Shown: piece by piece, positions 1 to 9,300 of the stretch | Position numbering within the stretch: the stretch's first letter is position 1 | Layout of the letters: the number at the start of each line of letters is the position of its first letter | DNA from: JADHUC01 sp964617665 | GTDB lineage: Bacteria; Planctomycetota; Planctomycetia; Pirellulales; Pirellulaceae | DNA: 54,010 nt | Reading direction: 5' to 3' | NCBI GenBank assembly: GCA_964617665.1 | Contig: CAZUAH010000025.1 | Coordinates: 1-54,010 of the forward strand | Translations under genes and position numbers: made by a program | Notes under the pieces: generated by a model | The model's database searches: none | The model's input: the letters and a program-made list of their open reading frames with translations, nothing else | Told to the model about the DNA's origin: nothing

Positions 1-319
1 AATCCGAGCCGCTACTTCATGGCCACGCGCTCGCAGAGTGCGCCGCCGGAACCGCTGCGTCTGTCCTCAGCAATTACCTGGCGCCCCCAATAACTGAAAG
101 CGAAGAGGAAGGCACTCGCGGAAGAGTTGCCTTCTGGTCGTCCCGATAGCGTCAGCCATTATCGCATACTCGTCACCTATCTGGTAGGCTGAGCACGCCA
201 GCTGACCTGCCGACATCTTGTTGGCCGAAGAACCGTCGGGCAATTTCGAGAACAACAATATCCTTCCCGCGTCGCCTGGAGTGGAATCGGGTGATGAACG
301 AGTACACGACATCGATCCC
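1..319. other. Left-edge stretch without a clear gene
   Basis: The plus strand is open from base 1 to a TAA at 91-93, giving a 30-residue tail (starts NPSRYFMATRSQ, ends ITWRPQ). It could be the C-terminus of a gene that begins outside the window, but it is too short to assign. Bases 94-319 show no convincing gene, hairpin or repeat. A TTG-initiated extension of the next gene could begin at 218. Confidence 0.3.
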
Positions 320-718
320 ATGTGTGCGTCTACTGATTTGATATCCGAATTCGCCTCGTCACTTGACGCCGAGGATTATCAGCGGACGCTGTCGCTCTTG
401 GCTGGTCACTGCATTTACGATTCACCTACGGGGCAGCTCACTGGACCAGTCGCAATTGTCAGTAGCTATCGCGAGCCGGGCGACCTAGCTCGCGAGCGGT
501 TCGACTCCATCGTGTATCGCCACCGAGTAGTTCCGCTTGGCGAGGGTTGGTACCAAATCGAGTTCATTGATGAGCTGGTCGCCGGGTCTCGATCGCATGT
601 ATTTCGCTGCAACCAGCGTGTGCGTATCGACAAAGGACAGATCGTCCGCATCATTCACGAAGAGATCCCGGGGCAACGCGACAGACTGAACGCCTTCATG
701 CAAAGCCTGTCTGAATAG
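320..718 (+). CDS. SnoaL-like (NTF2-fold) protein
   Basis: A 132-residue protein. The opening helix (DLISEFASSLDAEDYQRTLSLL), an acidic strand (CIYDSP), a G-P-AI turn and the later curved strands fit the SnoaL-like NTF2 fold used by small polyketide cyclases, ketosteroid-isomerase-like enzymes and many binding proteins of unknown substrate. No signal peptide is visible, so it is probably cytoplasmic. I chose the ATG at 320 because the domain starts just after it; in-frame TTG (218) and GTG starts upstream would add up to 34 residues without domain character. It stands alone, with a convergent heme protein gene downstream. The substrate cannot be told from sequence; the fold is an inference from pattern. 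Confidence 0.6.
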   Translation: MCASTDLISEFASSLDAEDYQRTLSLLAGHCIYDSPTGQLTGPVAIVSSYREPGDLARERFDSIVYRHRVVPLGEGWYQIEFIDELVAGSRSHVFRCNQRVRIDKGQIVRIIHEEIPGQRDRLNAFMQSLSE

Positions 719-813
719 GCCGCCTAATGACGCGCAGCCGCAGAGTGATGTCAAGAGATGCGATTAATCAGGCGTCTGCTTTTCTGAAGGTAGGAGTGTG
801 CAGCGGCGCCAGC

Positions 814-1386
814 TCAGTTTCGCCGGATCGGCATTGTGATAACGAGCCCAGCGGCGCGGTCCTTCGTGCTGGTCCGATGCGGCAGATGGCATTTCAGACA
901 CTCGGACGATAACGTGATGGAACCAGCGTGTCGGTATACGCCGTCGCCGACGGATTCAAGTTCTTCCGTGCCGGAGGTGAGGACCCTGACCGCGTTCTTC
1001 TCGAACGCATCCTGAGGTTTGTGGTCGACATTCATTGCCTGCGCATTGACGGCCAGCCAACGGACTTCCACGTTCTGACTGCGAGCCAATTCCTTGAAGA
1101 CCGCTTTCAGTGTACGAGCCGGGATTATCAGTCCCTCGTCTTCGCGGTAGTATTGATGGTGGACAACCTGCAGGGTTGCGTGAATGGTCTCGTGGAGCAG
1201 TCTTGCTCGACCACGAGCTTCTTCCAGCGTCGGAAGGTTCTCGTCGTTGGGATCAGTTGTCTCCTTTTCGTCTTTAGGGGACGTGCCTGAGCTGTCAGGT
1301 GGTGCCGCCCCAAACGCGATCGTCGCCAAACCAACACCGCATGTGGCCGCAAATACCGCAAACGTGGCTGTCCTGTCCAGTTTCAT
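814..1386 (-). CDS. Exported DUF3365 (Tll0287-like) heme-binding protein
   Basis: A 190-residue protein with an N-terminal signal peptide (MKLDRTATFAVFAATCGVGL, cleavage near AFGA) followed by a Pro/Asp/Glu-rich linker. The rest resembles DUF3365, a PAS-like fold that binds c-type heme: the single heme motif CLKCH lies near the C-terminus, preceded by VYRHAGSITLSSE as expected for this family. Family knowledge puts such domains in periplasmic redox or gas sensing. No kinase or other output domain is fused, so it is either a stand-alone electron carrier or a binding protein. A small hairpin (CGGTTG/CAACCG, 1423-1438) lies in its 5' leader. No partner gene is adjacent. Confidence 0.75.
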   Translation of the reverse strand: MKLDRTATFAVFAATCGVGLATIAFGAAPPDSSGTSPKDEKETTDPNDENLPTLEEARGRARLLHETIHATLQVVHHQYYREDEGLIIPARTLKAVFKELARSQNVEVRWLAVNAQAMNVDHKPQDAFEKNAVRVLTSGTEELESVGDGVYRHAGSITLSSECLKCHLPHRTSTKDRAAGLVITMPIRRN

Positions 1387-1830
1387 GGCTTCTGTCCTGA
1401 ATGTCTCGACTTGGGTGAGAAACGGTTGAACTCAACCGATTGAATCTGGCTCGCCGATTTCGGATCGCGTGCAGAGTATCGTTACACCCGCCCTTCCCAG
1501 GCCGATGTAACTGGGTGCCCGGGCAACAAGCACAGTAACAGCAATGACAGGCCACTGACAGTATCCTCAGCGCGATTTGCCGCCGCTACATCCACACGAA
1601 TACCGAGTGCAAGCTCTCTCATCTGCTTCAGCACTAAAGCCGGTCTCATTGCCGTGGGTTGGGCCGGCATACCAGCCCATGGTTAGGTATAGCCCGGATG
1701 ATCAGATATTGACGGCTATGGTAATCCCGACCGTTTATCAAGGCCTCGTTGCCAGCTTGCACTTGTCGCATCTCGACCTACCGTTGAAATAACTCAACAT
1801 GTTGAGATTTGGCAACACGAGGCCCGTATC
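1387..1830. other. Divergent intergenic region
   Basis: 444 bases between the divergent heme-protein and hydrolase genes. It holds the small hairpin at 1423-1438 and a perfect 14-bp palindrome at 1793-1806. The short open frames inside it have no recognisable protein character. Confidence 0.5.
1793..1806. promoter_or_regulatory. 14-bp perfect palindrome, possible operator
   Basis: CTCAACATGTTGAG is fully self-complementary and ends 24 bases before the GTG start of the lipoprotein hydrolase. Its position fits an operator for a dimeric repressor, but no regulator gene is adjacent and the motif is not one I can name. Confidence 0.35.
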
Positions 1831-2874
1831 GTGCGTCGTCAACTTCTGCTGCTGGTTCTGGCATTTCTTTCGGTGAGTGCATCGGGCTGCGCTAACCTGA
1901 CCTCCTGCATGACCTCGCATCTAATGGTTCGGGCCCCAAATCAGGTCGATCCTCGTATTTGTATGACGAGTAGACGCCTTGCGGCACGCCAGTCAGGGCC
2001 ATTTGACCAACGATTCTGGGTGCCCGTCGGGCCATCGCCAGCCCAACTGCTGGTCTCGGTCACTGACGCCCGGTCGTGCAACGACCCGCCGGTTGGCACG
2101 ATCCTCTTGGTACACGGAGCGTATGGGCGCAGCGAGGATATGGTCGGCACGGCGTCCGCATTCGCCGGGCACGGTTATCGGACCGTGACGGTCGATCTTC
2201 GAGGACATGGATTTTCCACCGGTGATTGGATCTCCTACGGAGTCCAGGAAGCCAAAGATCTGTCCCAAGTGCTCGATTTCCTCCAGCAGTCTGGCCTGGT
2301 CGAAGGAGAGATTGGCGTGTACGGATTCTCGTATGGTGCGGCGACTGCAATCCAACTGGCCGGTCGCGACGACAGAGTGCGCGCCGTAGTGGCAGTCGCC
2401 CCGTTTGGCTCGCTCCGACAGGCGGCTGGGCATCTAATGAAAACGCGGTTGCCGTGCGCGGGGACTTACGTCACCGAGCAATGGATCGATCGAACCCTTC
2501 ACAACGCGGGACGTCGGGCGGGAGTCGATTTGCGGGAGGCCAATTCGATCGCTGCAATACGACAGACTGAGGCGATGGTCCTTCTGGTTCACGGAAGTGC
2601 CGACGACTTCGTCCAACCCGGTCACAGCACGGCCCTGCACATGGCAGCCCAGGAACGCAGCAACGTCACACTACTTGACGGAGCCGACCACACGGCTGCG
2701 ACACGCGACGCCACTGGAGTGGTGGCGTCATTGGGCGTCAATTGGTTCAAACGTTGGCTGACGAGCTCAGACCCCATTGACGCGAGTCCGGACAAGCTTT
2801 GTGCGCTGGTAGGGTGGACGGCATTGACAGATGCATTCACTCCGAAACGTCACTCGGTCGTGGACCCGCAATAG
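1831..2874 (+). CDS. Lipoprotein alpha/beta hydrolase
   Basis: A 347-residue alpha/beta hydrolase. The N-terminus (MRRQLLLLVLAFLSVSASGC) is a lipoprotein-type signal with a near-consensus lipobox (ASGC), so the enzyme is probably membrane-anchored outside the cytoplasm. The oxyanion motif LLVHG, the strand VTVDLRGHG, the nucleophile elbow GFSYGAA, the acid strand LLVHGSADD and the late GADHT histidine complete the catalytic triad. This is the layout of serine esterases and peptidases of the S9/BAAT-like group; the substrate is unknown. The start is GTG. The last 38 bases overlap the 3' end of the convergent SIMPL gene. Confidence 0.8.
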   Translation: MRRQLLLLVLAFLSVSASGCANLTSCMTSHLMVRAPNQVDPRICMTSRRLAARQSGPFDQRFWVPVGPSPAQLLVSVTDARSCNDPPVGTILLVHGAYGRSEDMVGTASAFAGHGYRTVTVDLRGHGFSTGDWISYGVQEAKDLSQVLDFLQQSGLVEGEIGVYGFSYGAATAIQLAGRDDRVRAVVAVAPFGSLRQAAGHLMKTRLPCAGTYVTEQWIDRTLHNAGRRAGVDLREANSIAAIRQTEAMVLLVHGSADDFVQPGHSTALHMAAQERSNVTLLDGADHTAATRDATGVVASLGVNWFKRWLTSSDPIDASPDKLCALVGWTALTDAFTPKRHSVVDPQ

Positions 2875-3508
2875 GGCTTACGCGAAACTCCGCTCGCAGA
2901 TCGAGACATACCGTTGTTGAATTGCCCAACTGAAACCCTATTTCCGCTCCGGCGTGGCGTCTCTTGACGGCGAGGGCGTCGGCACTGTCAGCCATAACGC
3001 ACTCCGGATTGTAGTCGCGGCCATGAGCCTCCTCGTGCAAGTTGTGAATACCGAGCACTTCGACTCCCAGGGCTTCTGCGTCCACCCGTGCTTGGGTTAG
3101 AGCGTCCGTGATCGCTTCCTGCCTCAGCCGGCTTCTTGTTTCCTTGAGCCTGCCGTAGTTCCAGTTCAGTCTCGACAAATGGGCCCCCTTGTGCGAGGAG
3201 ACCGAGGTAAGAACCGGAGGGAGCATTTCGAGAGATACCGTTTTGATTGTGAGCGTGTACTTCGCTGAAGAGGTTTTGATGAGGGCAAATGACTGCGAAG
3301 TCACTTCGACGTTGCGCAGTTTCACTCGAGACTCGTCGAGACCCACCTCCCGCAGCGAATCAATCAACTCTCGGACTTCCGCTGCCTTCTTGAACGCTTC
3401 GCTGCCGGAGAACACCGTGCTGCCCTCGATCACGACCGTCAGATCGGCCGAGTCCGCGTCAAGCTCTGCTTCTGTCACAATGCGAACGGCAATTGTGTCG
3501 GGCTTCAT
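2837..3508 (-). CDS. SIMPL (DUF541) domain protein
   Basis: A 223-residue protein with the SIMPL/DUF541 layout. An N-terminal strand-rich part (AVRIVTEAELDADSADLTVVIEG) is followed by a helix with AFKKAAEVRELIDSL, the conserved idea of a residue pair linking sites L and R, and a second repeat with AITDALTQARVDAEALGVEVLG, matching the typical A...KA..LA..lG...g segment. Family members are usually secreted or outer-membrane proteins (for example BP26 and YggE); here no signal peptide is visible at the chosen ATG, which is odd. The function is not established. It overlaps the convergent hydrolase by 38 bases, so the two mRNAs are antisense at their ends. Confidence 0.7.
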   Translation of the reverse strand: MKPDTIAVRIVTEAELDADSADLTVVIEGSTVFSGSEAFKKAAEVRELIDSLREVGLDESRVKLRNVEVTSQSFALIKTSSAKYTLTIKTVSLEMLPPVLTSVSSHKGAHLSRLNWNYGRLKETRSRLRQEAITDALTQARVDAEALGVEVLGIHNLHEEAHGRDYNPECVMADSADALAVKRRHAGAEIGFQLGNSTTVCLDLRAEFRVSPIAGPRPSDVSE

Positions 3509-3542
3509 GAGCGTAGTCCTCGCAAATGAATACGCACGGGAT

Positions 3543-4973
3543 TCACCAACTGTCCGTGCGAAATGAGCTGGCTGGCAGCGCCTCTTTATTGATCAGGTTT
3601 GGCATCGCCTGACTTGTGAACGCATAACGAACTGCTTTGGGCTCGGCGACCTTGTCGGACGACACGACGACTTCATCGCCGTCGATGGCGGCTGTTGCTG
3701 GATGAAACACCTTGTCGGTTCCGGCAATCTCGAAATCGCTCGGTGCTTGACCGTCGCTCGTCGCGAGTCCAGTTCCGACATGATCGAACGTCAGACGAGC
3801 CTTGCCGCCAGTGAACACGTACTCTCGATAAATCGGCCCGGAATAGATGACGTCCCGGCCGTAGTCGCGTGCCAGAGCCCAGAGTGCAAGCCGGCGTCCC
3901 ACCTCTTGCTTGTTCTTGGGGTGAATATCAGTCAGGTTGCCAATGTCCATTGTCACCGCCATTCCTGTCTTCGGCAGAGACATCGTCCGGAGTTGCGCTT
4001 CACGGAGGTAGGCGGCATTGACATTGCGGTAATTGAACGGCGAAATCTGCACGAAATAGAAAGGAAACTCGTATCCAAAGGCTTCGCGCCACTGGCCAAT
4101 CATCGTCGAGAACAGCTTGTGGTACTTATCCGCCCGCCCCGAGTTGCCCTCGCCCTGATACCAGACAACTCCCTTGATCTTGAAGTTGCGCAGAGGATGG
4201 ATCATGCCGTTGTATAGTCTGGCAGGGATCTTCTGGTCGGCCTTCTGCGGGAGATTGGCTGCCTGTTCGAGTTCGGCCGCGTAGCCCAACGTATTCAGTC
4301 CTGACGCCGACGTCCATGCCTCGGCTGAGGTTCCGCCCCACGACGCATCAATGATGCCGATGGGAACCTTGAGTTCCCTGCGCAATTCGCGAGCAAAGAA
4401 ATAGGCGGTCGAAGCGAATGTGGGAATCGTCTCGGACGTGCAAGCTTGCCACTTGCAGGCAGCCGGCGGAATACCATACATCGTGATGCCCGTTTGCACG
4501 TCGTCCAGCGGCTCTTTGCTGCTGAAGTTACCCGCCTGGAACAGGCGAATCTCCGGGTAGTTGGCCTCGGCGACTTCCTTCTCGGCATCCTTGATGCCGG
4601 TGTAAGCGCCAGACACTTTGATCAGCGGCATTTCCATGTTGGACTGCCCCGACCCGATCCAAACCTCGCCGAACAGGATCTCCTCTAATCGGACGCTGTT
4701 GTTGCCGACGATGGTCATCGCGTACGGTCCGCCGGCCTCTCCAGTCTTGATACTGACCGCCCACTTTCCGTCCGCATCAGCGGTAACGCTCGCCTCCGTG
4801 TCCCTCCAATCACAAGTAACACGAATCTCCTCGCCGGCATCAGCCCAACCCCAAATCTTCACTTCAGTGTCGCGCTGCAGCACCATATTCGAGCCGAGTA
4901 CCTTGGGCATCCGTACGTCTGCCAGACAGGGTGATGTGCACAGTACAAGAACGGTCGCAAGGTACTTCGTCAT
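3543..4973 (-). CDS. Sialate O-acetylesterase-type SGNH hydrolase
   Basis: A 476-residue exported esterase (signal peptide MTKYLATVLVLCTSPCLADV). It opens with the family's beta-sandwich (MPKVLGSNMVLQRDTEVKIWG) and has block I, GSGQSNMEMP, with nucleophile Ser111; block III, VVWYQGEGN; and the catalytic Asp-His in DIHPKNK near residue 355. Members remove O-acetyl groups from sialic acids or, in planctomycetes and Bacteroidetes, from plant and algal polysaccharides. Close by are rhamnogalacturonan- and arabinan-type genes, which suggests pectin or algal glycan deacetylation. It is slightly shorter than many homologues (about 500-650 residues) but all motifs are present. The exact substrate is inference. 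Confidence 0.87.
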   Translation of the reverse strand: MTKYLATVLVLCTSPCLADVRMPKVLGSNMVLQRDTEVKIWGWADAGEEIRVTCDWRDTEASVTADADGKWAVSIKTGEAGGPYAMTIVGNNSVRLEEILFGEVWIGSGQSNMEMPLIKVSGAYTGIKDAEKEVAEANYPEIRLFQAGNFSSKEPLDDVQTGITMYGIPPAACKWQACTSETIPTFASTAYFFARELRRELKVPIGIIDASWGGTSAEAWTSASGLNTLGYAAELEQAANLPQKADQKIPARLYNGMIHPLRNFKIKGVVWYQGEGNSGRADKYHKLFSTMIGQWREAFGYEFPFYFVQISPFNYRNVNAAYLREAQLRTMSLPKTGMAVTMDIGNLTDIHPKNKQEVGRRLALWALARDYGRDVIYSGPIYREYVFTGGKARLTFDHVGTGLATSDGQAPSDFEIAGTDKVFHPATAAIDGDEVVVSSDKVAEPKAVRYAFTSQAMPNLINKEALPASSFRTDSW

Positions 4974-5120
4974 GGGATTGACTCTTCGAGTTGGAGGTGG
5001 AGCGGCGTACTATTCGCGCGGTCGAGGATAAATCGGATTGCGCAGCGTGTCAAACGCCGAGACGGCCCGCCGTCGACAACCCCAGATCACGCTAGCTCGC
5101 TCTATGGAGGCACGAGACGC

Positions 5121-6014
5121 TCATGCCGCTCGACGTCGTGGCTTTACCAGGCCAGCAGACGATGGCCGCGTTGAAGTCGCCGTTCGTGGACGGAAGGGGA
5201 CGATTTCCGCTGCGACCTGACGCTCTAGGGCCTCTTCGATTCGCTTTCGATAGCAGGCCATGCCATGCTCTTCGATACCGCCTCCGCCCCATTCAAGGAT
5301 GGATTCGATAGCGCCTTGCCAGCCGTCCAAGAACTGTTGCCACCAACTAACATCGTCGGCCAACTCGCCGTTTTCGGTAAGATAGATAAACGAACCGAGG
5401 TGGTGGTAGCCCAGCGAGCGCGGCGGCGTTCGAGTGACGACATCGTGATTGTTAACGATGCGAAATGCGAATGGCCGGAATGCGAAATCAAATTCGCGAG
5501 CGAATTCGCGATCGCCCGTGCGTGGTTGACCAAAAGCAAATAGTCCTGAAATCGGCACATCTGCCTTTCGCCATCGGGCCACCGCCAATGCTGCCAGTGA
5601 GGCTCCCAGGCTGTGACCGGCCACCAAGAGACGACGAGTGCGTTCCGCCTGAAGTTTGCGCACCTCCTGGTCCAACGAATACCAAATGCAGCTCAACGCG
5701 TCGTAGAATCCGGCATGTACGCGGCCGCCCAACGGCCCTTCGACCAGACCAAAGTCCAGGTCGACAATCCAGTCCTCAAGCTGAGTTGGCTCCGTGCCCC
5801 GAAAGCAGACGATGATCGAGTCTTGATCCGCCGCCAGGAAGCACTGCGTCGATTCTACGTCAAAGAAGCGGAATTGGGGGAACTGCCATTGGTCGATCAC
5901 AGTCCGTTCGACCACGTGAGGCTCGTCGTAGGCCAGTTCGGCCGCTGTCGCCATACGCAGGGCGGTCGACAGGTCGAAATGGGAAGAGGCATTGATCACT
6001 ATGGATTCCCGCAT
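5121..6014 (-). CDS. Class 3 lipase (fungal lipase-like)
   Basis: A 297-residue alpha/beta hydrolase of the lipase class 3 family. The sequence shows VCFRGTEP around the oxyanion loop, DWIVDLDFG, the nucleophile elbow AGHSLGASLAALA with Ser135, FAFGQPRTGD after the elbow, an Asp in NNHDVVTRTPP and a His in YHHLGSFIYL. These match triacylglycerol or phospholipid hydrolases of fungal type. There is no obvious signal peptide, so it may act inside the cell or use another export route. The Arg-rich C-terminus (PRRRAA) is probably disordered. It is a single-gene unit, divergent from the large lyase-like gene. Confidence 0.85.
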   Translation of the reverse strand: MRESIVINASSHFDLSTALRMATAAELAYDEPHVVERTVIDQWQFPQFRFFDVESTQCFLAADQDSIIVCFRGTEPTQLEDWIVDLDFGLVEGPLGGRVHAGFYDALSCIWYSLDQEVRKLQAERTRRLLVAGHSLGASLAALAVARWRKADVPISGLFAFGQPRTGDREFAREFDFAFRPFAFRIVNNHDVVTRTPPRSLGYHHLGSFIYLTENGELADDVSWWQQFLDGWQGAIESILEWGGGGIEEHGMACYRKRIEEALERQVAAEIVPFRPRTATSTRPSSAGLVKPRRRAA

Positions 6015-6393
6015 GATTAGATCCCTTCAACAGCACGTGTTCCACATGGCTCGCGCACTCGTTTTATCGGCAAGACAAGATGCGTTCGTGTGGCTTTCAT
6101 CACCGCAGACTGCTAGCTCCTTGCCCTTTGGAGGAAAGACAGGTGAAGCACGAAATGTAGGCAGTCATATTCCGACATGAACCAGCAGATCGAGAGCACA
6201 ACATCGGATTGGTCGTCCGGACGAGTGTTAGTCGGTCGAAGATGCCATCCACCGTGGGCAAGGTTGCACGGCACCTGTCACGCGGATAGTATTCCGGACT
6301 GCGAAGGATTCTGCAAAGCAACAAACGACTTTAATTCAACAGGTGTTGGCTGAAATGCGAAAACAGATTGAGTGGCGGCCCGGCGCTGCCGGA
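6015..6393. other. Divergent intergenic region
   Basis: 379 bases between the lipase and the PcRGLX-like gene. It must hold both promoters. I see no strong hairpin, repeat or small gene in it. In-frame GTG (6343) and ATG (6355) starts of the next gene lie at its right end. Confidence 0.4.
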
Positions 6394-9300
6394 ATGAAGT
6401 CGTTTGTCCTTTTGGTATTTCTGTGTGGGACTGTTGGCTCTGCAGCCAATGAATCAGAAATCCTGTTCCTCGGCGACAAGACGAACCACGTCGCGTCCGG
6501 GTTGCGGGCACTCAACGTGCCTTTTCGTGAAGTCTCGGCGGGCGGTTTGATCAAGGGCGACGTATGCCTCTTCGATCATCGCGTCCTGGTCTGCGGCATG
6601 GACGTTCGCCGGGACGGGCTGAGCTCGATCCGCGACGCTATCCGGGCGTTTGCGGAAACCGGTGGCGTCGTGCTCGCCTTCAGAGCGTCGCAAGCCGAAC
6701 CGTGGCTCCCGACGTCGGTGAGAAAGGATCGGGCCTATACACTTGGCAAGATGCTCGCGCCTGATCACGCCATCTTCAACACACCGCACGCCTTCGACGG
6801 GGCGACACTTCGAGCCGTCCACGGCGGATCGATCTACACCGGGTTCTACGCGTTGGGAGAAGGCTGGCGGCCGCTGCTTTCAGCCGGTCGGCAACAAGGT
6901 TGGGACAAAACTCCCTCGCAGCATGACGGCGTTCATTACGGAATCATCGAACTCGAACAGGGCCGCGGCAGAATCGTGATGTGCCAGATGATCCCGGCGT
7001 ACGCGTGGTTCAATGATGCGAAGGGCGACGCCGATTGCGCGGGCGCACGCTTCTTCGAGAACTTGGTCCGATACGCGCTTTCCGCGGCGCTCAAGCGTGA
7101 AGGGCCGCGCAAGCCACGAATCCGCCCAGATGCCTACGCGGCCAGCCTGACGGATGTTATGCGAACGCCCGAGGGACAGGACGGCCTGCGAATGGACAGT
7201 ACCGAGTGGCGATTCACCGCGAAGGGGCCGTTCACTGGCAGCTACGACCGCCGTGGCGTCTATACGATCTCGTATGGCACGGAGCCCGCCGAGGCTGGCA
7301 ACTTCGGGCAGTTGTCGCGGCGCATCAAGATCGCAGAAGGTGCCAAACGCGTCCTGTTGCGCGTCTATCAGAGTGACGACTACTGCGGTGGCCGGGAGCC
7401 GAAGATGGTCGGCGACCGTCGCGTCAGCACGTCGATGAACATGAAGCAGGGTTATCGCTTCCGTCAAGTGCTGATTGATGATGCGGTCGTCGCTGAAACC
7501 GATGTGCTGGGCCGGAACGTTCAACCTGCGATCGAAAGGATACAGTGGTACGACATCAGCGACGCGGTCAAGGGCAAAAGCGAGGCGACACTTGCCCTGA
7601 AGGTCGTGGACCGCAAAGGTACGGACGAGGAGACCTTTCCCACCGACTGCTACTTCGCCTGCGTCGACCTCCGCACCGATTTCGTACGCATCCCGGCAAC
7701 GCAGTTCGTGGCCGAGGGATACGCGAAAGCGGAACAGGGGATGGCACTGTCGGGTGAAACCGGATCGCTGTCGCTGGCTGCACCCGTACCGGACGGTCAG
7801 TACATCGTCGCGTTCCGTTTGCAGGACCATCCTTACGGGCAAGGTTCGGCTGAGATTCTGGTCAACGGCCGATCCGTTGCGCACGTTCGCGCTTCGGCAG
7901 ACGATTTTCGCTTCTGGTGGCTCACCACACCGCCGCTGTCGATCAATCAAAACGATCGAATCTCGTTGCACACGAAAGCCGACGGCGACGAGCGGATGAT
8001 CGTGTCTGACGTGGCCCTCGTTCCGGCGGATCTGTGCAAGACCGACAATGAACCGGCGGTTCCGAAAACGCCCTTCGCCGGGTCGCCCGCCTTCAAGCCC
8101 CAAAAGCCCGCCGTGCACGAACGTGTCACGTTGAAGGTGGCGGAAACCGCCGGAGCCACGAGGATCGGCGAAATCGCAAGCCAGGCGGTCCAATTCGCCT
8201 TCGGCTCGCTGCGGTCGCCGTCCCAAGTAGCGGTGCAGACTGGCGACGCGAAGGCGCTGCCGTGCCAGGTGCGTCCGTTCGCATACTGGCCCGACGGGAG
8301 CATTCAGGCGGCCGTTGTGGCGTTTCCGGTCGACGTAGAGGCGAGTGCGAAGGGGGAATACGAGCTGCGTTTCGGGAGCCAAGTCAACTCGCCCGATGTT
8401 TCGAAGCCACTGACGGTGGAGGAGACAGCCGATCATCTCGTGATTGATACGGGACGGCTGCGCGTTGACGTTCCGCGGAAGTCCGGGCAGATCCTGTCGG
8501 CCGTGTCGGTAGACGGCCGGGCGGTAGCACTTCCGGACGACGCGTCATGGGGATTGGAGCTGCAAACCGACGACGGACGCGCGTCGCGCACGGAAGATGT
8601 GACGTCCACCTCGTGCGTGGTCGTCGAGCGCGGTCCGTTTCGGGCGATCGTGGTCAAGACGGGTAAGCTGACCGATGGGAAAGGAGAACTGATCGAGTAC
8701 GGCTACGAACTGCACTTCACACGCGGTAGTACCGAGATGCGGTTCTTTCCCAGGTTCAGCAACGTGGCCAATGCCGCGGGCGTCTTTATCAAGCGGCTGT
8801 CGTTGAGACTCCCTTGGCAGACAGCAGGTGCTTCGGTGTACTACGCGCCGTCGGAGAACGGGAAGCCGATTTGCGTCGAGACAAAGGGGCCAATCGAACT
8901 GTACCAGCACCTCCACGACACGCTGACGATCGCGGGAGAGGGGATTTCGGCCGATGCGAGGTTGTCGCGTGCGCCCGGGCGGACAACGGGCTGGACGGTC
9001 CTCGACGGAGCAACACCGCTGAAAGTCGGCCTGCGGTACGCATGGCAGATGTATCCCAAACGGATGCGCATCGATGGCGGATTGACGATCGATTTGCTCC
9101 CGGAACCCCTGACCGATGAAGATATCCCCGACGTGGCTAGAAGCGCTCCTGAGGTACCCGGCCGAACGACCGGCGGCGTCGGCTATCCGCAGGCCATGGG
9201 CCGTCCTGGCATCTTCCGCCTGAACGTGGGCGAGAGCATTAGCCACGAGTTGTGGCTGTCGTTCGGCGATGGTGACCGGCGGCCTGTCGAGCAACAGTTC

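Noticed and set aside
6880..8436. 518-codon open frame on the minus strand
   Set aside because: It is antisense to the PcRGLX-like gene. Its composition (Arg/His/Asp-rich, no domain signal) is that of the complementary frame of a GC-rich gene.
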